Assembly: GCA_047345645.1 (NCBI GenBank) | Contig: JBLEFH010000001.1 | DNA length: 64,000 nucleotides | Strand: one strand, 5' to 3' | DNA from: JBLEFH01 sp047345645 | GTDB lineage: Bacteria; Pseudomonadota; Alphaproteobacteria; Rhodobacterales; Rhodobacteraceae | Shown here: in pieces, positions 58,221 to 64,000 of the stretch | Layout: every line of letters begins with the position of its first letter | How positions within the stretch are numbered: position 1 is the stretch's first letter | Made by a program: the position numbers and the translations under genes | The notes under the pieces: generated by a model | What the model saw: only the letters and a program-made list of their open reading frames with translations | The model's database searches: none | What the model was told of the DNA's origin: nothing

Positions 58221-59726
58221 TCAGTGGGCGAGATCGGCTATGGACTTGTATGTCTGGGATAGCCGCTCATAGAGTGTTTCATAGATGGTGAAATGCCGTC
58301 TGTAACGGTCATGGATTTGTGCATCTGGATCAAAGCGCTTGCCAAGGCGGGTCATCCTGTCCGCGGTTTCGGTTATGGATGACGTCCCGCAAAGGCCGAT
58401 GCCCGCCGCAGCATGAATCGCTGCCCCAAGCGCGGTCACCTCGTCCTGCTCACAGACCTGAACATAACATCCGGTCAGATCGGCGAGGAGCTGGCACCAC
58501 AGGGAACTGTTTGCTCCGCCGCCCATGACGATCAAGCCTTCAATAGGCTTGCCTCTGGCGTCGTTTACGCCGTTAAGGCAGAGATTGATGTCAAAGGAAA
58601 TGCCCTCAAGTATCGCGCGATACATCTCGGCCTGACCGTGCGAACCTCGCCACCCGATAAAGGCCCCCCGGGAATCACCATCCCAGTGAGGCGTCATACA
58701 GCCGTTGAAGTATGGAACACAGAACAGTCCGTCTGAGCCGGGTGGGACCTTTCTTGCCATCGCTTCAAGGCGGGCTTCGGCGGATTCTCCTGTTTCCTTA
58801 TCGCCTTCAATTTCGAATTTACGGATGAACCAACTGATCAGATAGGACCCGTTGGCCACCAAGCATTCAAGATAATACGTGCCCGGCGCGTAGCCGACCA
58901 AAGTGCGGTAGGCCGGGCTGTAGCTGTAATTGGTTGCGGCTGCTCCAAGCGCGATACCGGTGCCAAGCGACAAATAGGCAAGGTCTCCCCCTGTCACATT
59001 TGCGCCGACACCAGCGGCCTGACCATCGCCGACGGTTGAAATGACCGGCAATCCCTGAGGCAGACCCGTCTTGCGCGCGACTTCATCTGTGATTTGCCCG
59101 ACGGTTTCACCGGTTTGCACAAATGGAGGGAAGTGATCCTTGGTGAGGCCCGCCAGAGAGATGACCTCTTCCGCATAGTCTTCGCTGTTCAGATCGACAA
59201 GACTGAGCGTATCGGCGGTTGCGAAACATGTGGCGCGAATGCCGGTGAGCTTGTGCATAAGATATCCGCTTACATCATAGACGGTCTTTGCACGGCGGAT
59301 GGATTCAGGCTCATTTTCATAAAGCCATATAAGCTTATAAAGGCCATTTACCGTCGCCGGAGGCTTGCCTGTGATAGCGTGAACTTTTTCGCTTCCCAAG
59401 CGCTCTACCTGTTCTGTCGCTCGCGTATCCATCCAGACGATAGCCGGTCGGACAGGCTCGTCATTCTCGTCAAGAAGCACCACGGTTTCGCGCTGGCAGG
59501 TCACCGCGATCGCCTTCATCTCCGAAAGGTCGATCTGTGACTTCAAATCATCAAGTGCCGTGTAAAGTCCTGAGACCCAGTCCCTACAATCCTGTTCATG
59601 CCAGCCCGGTTTCGGCTCGTTCATTGTCAGGCTAGCGCGTCCTATCGCGATCTGATGTCCATCCTGATCAAAAACGACAGCCTTAACGCCCGATGTGGAC
59701 GAATCCACCCCGATCACATAATTCAT
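58221..59726 (-). CDS. FGGY-family carbohydrate kinase (xylulokinase-like)
   Basis: A 501-residue sugar kinase of the ASKHA fold. N-terminal phosphate block IGVDSSTSGVKAVVFD, then CQRETVVLLDE and VWMDTRA. The catalytic Asp is in VGDGQAAGVGA, and the FGGY adenosine block is GLIVMGGGANSSLWCQLLADL. The substrate may be xylulose or another ketose or polyol. It is transcribed leftward, with a perfect palindrome 12 bases upstream of its ATG, and most likely works on the sugar imported by the divergent ABC system. Confidence 0.9.
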   Translation of the reverse strand: MNYVIGVDSSTSGVKAVVFDQDGHQIAIGRASLTMNEPKPGWHEQDCRDWVSGLYTALDDLKSQIDLSEMKAIAVTCQRETVVLLDENDEPVRPAIVWMDTRATEQVERLGSEKVHAITGKPPATVNGLYKLIWLYENEPESIRRAKTVYDVSGYLMHKLTGIRATCFATADTLSLVDLNSEDYAEEVISLAGLTKDHFPPFVQTGETVGQITDEVARKTGLPQGLPVISTVGDGQAAGVGANVTGGDLAYLSLGTGIALGAAATNYSYSPAYRTLVGYAPGTYYLECLVANGSYLISWFIRKFEIEGDKETGESAEARLEAMARKVPPGSDGLFCVPYFNGCMTPHWDGDSRGAFIGWRGSHGQAEMYRAILEGISFDINLCLNGVNDARGKPIEGLIVMGGGANSSLWCQLLADLTGCYVQVCEQDEVTALGAAIHAAAGIGLCGTSSITETADRMTRLGKRFDPDAQIHDRYRRHFTIYETLYERLSQTYKSIADLAH

Positions 59727-59738
59727 GGCTCCCCTCCA

Positions 59739-59757
59739 TCAATAATCTGATTATTGA
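59739..59757. promoter_or_regulatory. Operator-like palindrome upstream of the kinase gene
   Basis: TCAATAATC (59739-59747), T, GATTATTGA (59749-59757): a perfect nine-base inverted repeat directly upstream of the kinase start. A related imperfect site lies before the transporter genes at 60849. The likely ligand is the YhfZ-type regulator encoded in between. Confidence 0.65.
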
Positions 59758-59802
59758 ATAATGTAGTTAGAAAGCTGTGCGTGTCAATTAATCCTTTCGA
59801 CA

Positions 59803-60687
59803 TCACTCCTGCCTGATGTTTTCAGCTGCAATGCGCCCGATAAAACGATCCTCTGCGCGGGTCACCAGCATCATCCTGGAATAGGTGAGAAGCAAATCCA
59901 GTGTTGCCGGCTTGCGCAGGGGTGCAAAGCCAAGACCGACAAGATCAAAGGGAATCAAAGAGTCAACTTGATGCCAAATTGCGACATCTACAGTTCCCGA
60001 CAGGATCTGTCTGGGAATTTCCAGGTAATTACACTCGAACCTTTCAGATCGATCAATTGGCCCGAATTCTGCGATGGACATCTGATAGTGGTCGCTGGAG
60101 GTCGGATCGACGGCAATGCGGCGCGGGCGTTCTGCCGTACTCGCCTTCTCAGATTTTCTAAAGAGCACCACGACCGATCCGGGGCGATAATAACTGCCAT
60201 CCTCGAAATTAATTGTCTTGAGATCAGATGCAGCATCGTCGCTGATCAGTCGTTCGGCGCCCTTTGAGACAACTGCAAAATCAGCATCACCATCCAGAAC
60301 CGCGCGGATTCGTGACGCCGAGCCTGCCTGTTCGGAAGTAATCATGGGAATGCCTGCATTTCCAAACTTCAAGCGCAGGCTTGCCCGCACGTCGCGCATC
60401 TCCGGCGCTGAGAAGGATGGAAACGCGCCTATGAGCGGCGCGCGACCGGACATATTCCAAAGCTGTCTCGTGTTCAGGGTTTCGATGAAACTTCCTTGAT
60501 GTCCAGAGCGGCGAAAGGATGCACCACCTGCATCTTCAATATGCTTGATGGCGGTCTGTATGGTCCCCGCCCCCATGCGAAATTCGCGTTGCATATCGGA
60601 AAGCCGTTCAAACCGGTCACCCACCTTTGCATTCAGCAGCCGGCCCGCAAGAACCTGCATAAGGGCGAGACTTCGATTGCCTCGCAT
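59803..60687 (-). CDS. YhfZ-family transcriptional regulator
   Basis: A 294-residue protein. The N-terminal 65 residues fit a winged helix-turn-helix (DRFERLSDMQREFRMGAGTIQTAIKHIE, GntR-like), and the rest matches the YhfZ C-terminal domain, a type II periplasmic-binding-like ligand pocket (GAFPSFSAPEMRDVRASL, SRIRAVLDGDADFAVVSKGA, DVAIWHQVDSL). It probably senses the sugar or a derivative and represses the kinase and transport genes. It lies between the kinase and the transporter, reading with the kinase. Confidence 0.82.
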   Translation of the reverse strand: MRGNRSLALMQVLAGRLLNAKVGDRFERLSDMQREFRMGAGTIQTAIKHIEDAGGASFRRSGHQGSFIETLNTRQLWNMSGRAPLIGAFPSFSAPEMRDVRASLRLKFGNAGIPMITSEQAGSASRIRAVLDGDADFAVVSKGAERLISDDAASDLKTINFEDGSYYRPGSVVVLFRKSEKASTAERPRRIAVDPTSSDHYQMSIAEFGPIDRSERFECNYLEIPRQILSGTVDVAIWHQVDSLIPFDLVGLGFAPLRKPATLDLLLTYSRMMLVTRAEDRFIGRIAAENIRQE

Positions 60688-60848
60688 ATGTCCGGCCTGA
60701 TGCTCCAGCCTGGCTCTCCCTCTGATTACAGTTATCCGAGTATTGGGATGGTTTGAAAATTTAGGAAAACTTCAATCTTTGGTCAAGGTGTTGAGGTGCG
60801 TGTGAGTCATCGGCAGAGCATCTTTGCGGAAAAAATTGCTTGCATATA

Positions 60849-60867
60849 TCAATAATCAGTGTATTGA
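60849..60867. promoter_or_regulatory. Operator-like palindrome upstream of the sugar ABC transporter
   Basis: TCAATAATC (60849-60857), A, GTGTATTGA (60859-60867). The left half is identical to that of the 59739 site, and the right half differs at two positions. It lies about 105 bases before the binding-protein ATG, within the promoter region. TATTGAA elements continue for ten bases beyond. Confidence 0.55.
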
Positions 60868-60971
60868 ATATTGAAACTGAAGAATCGCACTGCGAGCCCC
60901 TCCTGCGGTCGGAGAATCCGCCATGAGGAGCATCGCAACCAAAGCGACATCAGGAAATGGGAGGATAAAAT

Positions 60972-61940
60972 ATGAAAACTTACAAATTCCGCACAAGCTG
61001 TATCGCTTTGTCCGTCGCTGCCAGCATGATGGCGGGCGCGGCTTACGCTGAAGGGGAGTCGCTTGGCGTCTTCTATATGAATTCGCTTGGCTTTTTCGTT
61101 AAGGTTGGTGAAGGGGTCAAGGATGTCGTCGCCGAGCAAGGCGGTGGCACGATCATGGAGAGCGTTTCGAACGACAATCCGGTTCCTGAATCCGAGTTTG
61201 CTGACACGGTTATAAGTGCGGGTGTCGGCGCTGTTATTATATCGCCGACATCGGCGGATGCATCTGTCGGCGCAGTAGAGCGAATGGTCGACGCGGGCAT
61301 TCCGGTGATCTGCTACAATACTTGCATCAATGATGCGGATCGGGAGCGCCTGGTCAGCGGGTTCTTTACGACCGACCAATATGCCTTCGGTTATGAGCTC
61401 GGTAAAGTTGCGGCACAATATGCAGCCGACAACGAGATCTCCCCTAAGCTTGGGATTTTGAATTGCGATCGTTTCGAGGCGTGTCAGGATCGCAAGCGTG
61501 GTTTCCTTGAGGCTATTGCCGAAGGAGGGGAGTACGAGATCCTGTCCGATCAGGAATCCTGGGTTGCAGATGAAGCGACCGCGGTTGCTCAGGACATGCT
61601 GACATCCAACCCGGATATCAACATGATGTGGGCTGCGGCTGAGGGCGGCTCCGTGGGTGCAATGCTTGCGGTGGAATACAGCGGAAAATCCGGCGACACC
61701 GTCGTTTTCGGAAGCGACCTGATCCCGCAGATGGTTGAGTTCCTGCGTGAAGGGTCGATTCTCAAGGCGGCCATTGCGCAAAGCCCCGTAGACATTGGCA
61801 GGGAATCTGCGACGCGTGCCTTCGAGGTCATCAACGGTGCTGAGGGGTCGCCTGATCTCACGGTTGTACCTGCAACGGTCTACACGACCGAAGATACTGA
61901 TGCGTTGGCCGAATGGATGCAGGCGAACGGTCAGGAATAA
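60972..61940 (+). CDS. Sugar ABC transporter substrate-binding protein (RbsB-like)
   Basis: A 322-residue periplasmic binding protein of the Peripla_BP_4 family. The signal ends at AYAEG. Core blocks: SLGVFYMNSLGFFVKVGEGVKD, VISPTSADASVGAVERMVDAGIPVICYN, KLGILNCDRFEACQDRKRGF, WAAAEGGSVGAMLAVEY and VFGSDLIPQMVEFLREG. Such proteins bind monosaccharides or autoinducer-like sugars. First gene of a three- or more-gene plus-strand operon with the ATPase and permease. Confidence 0.9.
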   Translation: MKTYKFRTSCIALSVAASMMAGAAYAEGESLGVFYMNSLGFFVKVGEGVKDVVAEQGGGTIMESVSNDNPVPESEFADTVISAGVGAVIISPTSADASVGAVERMVDAGIPVICYNTCINDADRERLVSGFFTTDQYAFGYELGKVAAQYAADNEISPKLGILNCDRFEACQDRKRGFLEAIAEGGEYEILSDQESWVADEATAVAQDMLTSNPDINMMWAAAEGGSVGAMLAVEYSGKSGDTVVFGSDLIPQMVEFLREGSILKAAIAQSPVDIGRESATRAFEVINGAEGSPDLTVVPATVYTTEDTDALAEWMQANGQE

Positions 61941-62016
61941 TTTCCTCCCGAAGGCGGCGCGCTAGACAAGGTCTTGCCAATCAGTGCGCCGCCAATTTTC
62001 AGAGCGGGTAGAAAAG

Positions 62017-63543
62017 ATGACAAACACACACGAAACCAGCCTGATCAGCCTGCACAACGCAACAAAGCGGTACGGCAAGCTTGTGGCATTGAACAATGTT
62101 TCAGTTGAGCTTCACCCCGGTGAAGTGGCGGCCATCGTCGGCAAAAACGGTTCGGGCAAGTCGACGCTTATCAAGATCCTGTCGGGTGTCATTCAGCCTG
62201 ATGAGGGCGAGATGATGCTGGGTACTGAACCCGCGAACTTCAAAACGCCCTCGGACGCGCTTGATGCTGGTGTCGTCACCGTTCACCAGGAGCTTTCCGT
62301 CATCGAGTCGCTCACCGTTGCAGAAAACATTGTGCTCGGCCGCTGGCCCAAAACACAATGCTTTGCCGGTCGGATTGACCACAGTGAGATGAACAGGACC
62401 GCAAAGTCGATCCTTGCGGAATTGGACGAAGAACAGATCGACGTCCGCGCATTGGTCTCGTCGCTTTCGGTCGCCGAGCGCCAGATTGTGGAGACCGCCC
62501 GCGCCTTGGTGCAAAGGCCCAAAATTCTTCTCTTGGACGAGCCGTTTTCGACGCTTTCTGGTCAGGAAGTGGAAATCATGAGTCGCCGCATTCACGCTAT
62601 TGCCCAGAGAGGGCTAGCGGTCGCGTTCGTTACCCACCGGCTGGGAGAAGTGAAGGAAATCGCGACCACCGTGATGGTGTTGCGTGACGGCGACTTGATC
62701 ACCAAGGCGAACTCTGCCGATATTTCGGTGGAAAAAGTCGCGCAGCTTATGCTGGGTGAGGCCGCAGAGCAGCAGCGCGAGGACACTGCAAAATCCATCC
62801 GGGACTTCAGTGACGCGGATGTTGCATTGTCGCTACGAAATTTTTCAGTTCCCGGACGTATCGAAAACCTGGATCTGGATGTCCGGTCCGGCGAAATCGT
62901 GGGCATTGCTGGGCTTCTGGGCGCAGGCCGGTCTGAATTTCTCCGCGCACTTGTTGGTGTGGAGCCATGTACCTACGACACCTATGAACTTTATGGCGAG
63001 AATATTGAAAAGCCGCAGCTGAACGAGATGATTAGACGCGGTGTCTACCTGGTTCCAGAGGAGCGCAAGGTGGACGGTTTCGTTGGCCAGTTCTCAGTTA
63101 TGGAAAATCTGGAGCTTCCAAATTTTTCCAGCCGGTCTTTGTTCGGACATATTCAATGGCGAAATGTACGCAAGACGTCGCAGAATATTGTTGAGCGAAT
63201 GTCCGTAAAGATCTCTGACCTGTCAGAATCCATAGAGAATCTGTCAGGCGGCAATCAGCAGAAGGTTGTGCTTGGCCGTTGGATCAAACGCGGCAATATG
63301 CGGCTCTTTTTACTCGATGAGCCTTCTCGCGGTGTCGACATTCACGCGAGGATGCAAATTCTTGAGGTGATCCGAGATCTCGCGGAACAGGGCATCGCGG
63401 TGCTGATGGTTGCTTCGGAGTTCGAAGAACTGTTCGAGGTTTGCGATCGACTGGTCCTTGTTGGCCGAGAGCGGGAAGCCGTCTCGGTGCCAACGCATCA
63501 AACAAGTCTGGAAGCCGTTACTGCGCAGCTTTTGCGCCAGTAG
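62017..63543 (+). CDS. Sugar ABC transporter ATPase (RbsA/MglA-like, double module)
   Basis: A 508-residue protein with two ABC modules. The first has Walker A GKNGSGKST, signature LSVAERQIVETARAL and Walker B ILLLDEPFSTLS. The second has the altered P-loop GLLGAGRSEFLRAL and an intact signature LSGGNQQKVVLGRW with LFLLDEPSRGVD. ATG 62017 is chosen, since it begins the module; the upstream frame adds only a short leader. The SD sequence is weak. Confidence 0.92.
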   Translation: MTNTHETSLISLHNATKRYGKLVALNNVSVELHPGEVAAIVGKNGSGKSTLIKILSGVIQPDEGEMMLGTEPANFKTPSDALDAGVVTVHQELSVIESLTVAENIVLGRWPKTQCFAGRIDHSEMNRTAKSILAELDEEQIDVRALVSSLSVAERQIVETARALVQRPKILLLDEPFSTLSGQEVEIMSRRIHAIAQRGLAVAFVTHRLGEVKEIATTVMVLRDGDLITKANSADISVEKVAQLMLGEAAEQQREDTAKSIRDFSDADVALSLRNFSVPGRIENLDLDVRSGEIVGIAGLLGAGRSEFLRALVGVEPCTYDTYELYGENIEKPQLNEMIRRGVYLVPEERKVDGFVGQFSVMENLELPNFSSRSLFGHIQWRNVRKTSQNIVERMSVKISDLSESIENLSGGNQQKVVLGRWIKRGNMRLFLLDEPSRGVDIHARMQILEVIRDLAEQGIAVLMVASEFEELFEVCDRLVLVGREREAVSVPTHQTSLEAVTAQLLRQ

Positions 63544-63580
63544 ACGCTGACATTTTGAATTTTAACGGAGGCAAGCTGCA

Positions 63581-64000
63581 ATGAACACCATATCCAGATC
63601 AAGGCTTGGGGATTTTGGCCTTCTCGGCGTGCTTATCATACTGGTGCTCGTCTTTTCGGTCATCGCGCCGAACTTCACCTCTGCGAACAACATGCTCAAT
63701 ATCCTGCGGAATGCCGCATTGGTGGCGATTGTCGCCATCCCCATGACATTTGTTCTGATCTCAGGCGAAATTGATATCAGTTCCGGCCCGCTGGCTGCAT
63801 TTGCAGGCGTTAGCTTCGCCTTGCTTGTCACACAAGCGGGTGTTGGCATGACATTGGCGTTCATTCTCATCTTGCTCGTCGGCTTTCTTTCGGGCGCGTT
63901 TGTGGGGGCCATGCGCAGCTATTTCAATGTCCCGTCTTTCGTGACGACGCTTGCACTTTGGGGAGCACTGCGCGGCTTGGCGATCTGGAGCAGCAATGGC
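63581..64000 (+). CDS. Sugar ABC transporter permease (RbsC-like), 5' part
   Basis: The first 140 codons of a BPD_transp_2 permease; it runs off the right edge. ATG 63581 follows ACGGAGG. N-terminal helix LLGVLIILVLVFSVIAPNF is followed by LNILRNAALVAIVAIPMTFVLISGEIDISSGPLAAFAG, whose GEIDIS block is the signature of ribose/galactose permeases, and then LVGFLSGAFVGAMRSYFNVPSFVTTLALWGALRG. It should form the pore for the upstream ATPase. Confidence 0.88.
   Translation, partial: MNTISRSRLGDFGLLGVLIILVLVFSVIAPNFTSANNMLNILRNAALVAIVAIPMTFVLISGEIDISSGPLAAFAGVSFALLVTQAGVGMTLAFILILLVGFLSGAFVGAMRSYFNVPSFVTTLALWGALRGLAIWSSNG

Noticed and set aside
63562..63912. A 116-codon minus-strand frame at the right edge
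   Set aside because: It is opposite the RbsC-like permease, which has an SD sequence, membrane helices and the GEIDIS signature.

Overview
The window comes from a GC-rich alphaproteobacterium, most likely of the Rhodobacterales (Roseobacter/Paracoccaceae type). This rests on the ftsK-lolA neighbourhood, an fdsGBA-fdhD-fdsD formate dehydrogenase operon, glutathione-linked formaldehyde oxidation genes, a fused OppDF ATPase, tandem TamA/TamB, a split PqiA next to an MCE protein, and a Mur/Fur-type sitABCD operon. No phage, transposase, CRISPR array or rRNA was seen. Genes are dense, mostly in long same-strand runs with 1-11 nt overlaps. Starts were usually set by a Shine-Dalgarno (SD) match or a stop/start overlap.

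Layout: 1-9.7 kb is mixed. It holds the 3' end of ftsK, lolA, a crotonase-family enzyme, a secreted MetX-like hydrolase, a small outer-membrane barrel, xthA, an MliC-type lipoprotein, a 24-residue membrane peptide and trpA. Three AT-richer single-gene islets interrupt it (108-1031, about 4650-5123, about 7800-9066). 9.2-15.0 kb is an oligopeptide ABC operon. 15.2-21.8 kb is tamAB. 21.8-28.1 kb is an NAD-linked molybdenum formate dehydrogenase operon, transcribed divergently from a GSH-dependent formaldehyde dehydrogenase and S-formylglutathione hydrolase (28.3-30.8 kb); together they oxidise formaldehyde to CO2. A c-type cytochrome, a TIGR02186/TauE pair, and a purine nucleoside phosphorylase joined to a BMP-type nucleoside ABC transporter (33.0-39.1 kb) follow.

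39.2-45.6 kb holds rimI-tsaB-nfu, a membrane GGDEF protein with a ruined EAL domain, an odd repeat-bearing gap with a 13-codon frame, hchA and an ammonium transporter. 45.7-49.1 kb is sitABCD, with a near-perfect Fur/Mur operator at its start. 49.2-57.8 kb is a compact nine-gene run on the minus strand: dapF, mtaB, a GST, a DUF4112 gene, a succinate-semialdehyde-type dehydrogenase, and a PqiA/PqiA/PqiB/PqiC lipid-transport module.

A tRNA-Lys at 57964-58039 marks a change to less GC-rich sequence. The remaining 6 kb is a carbohydrate cassette: an FGGY kinase and a YhfZ-type regulator on the minus strand, and a sugar ABC transporter on the plus strand whose permease runs off the window. Matching palindromes (half-site TCAATAATC) lie before the kinase and before the transporter and are the best candidates for the regulator's operators. 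The points most worth testing are these operators, the tandem repeats and micro-ORF at 43.1-43.3 kb, the degenerate EAL protein, the nucleotidyltransferase coupled to the formate dehydrogenase operon, the LysE-type exporter inside the nucleoside importer operon, and the lone uncharacterised gene between ftsK and lolA.
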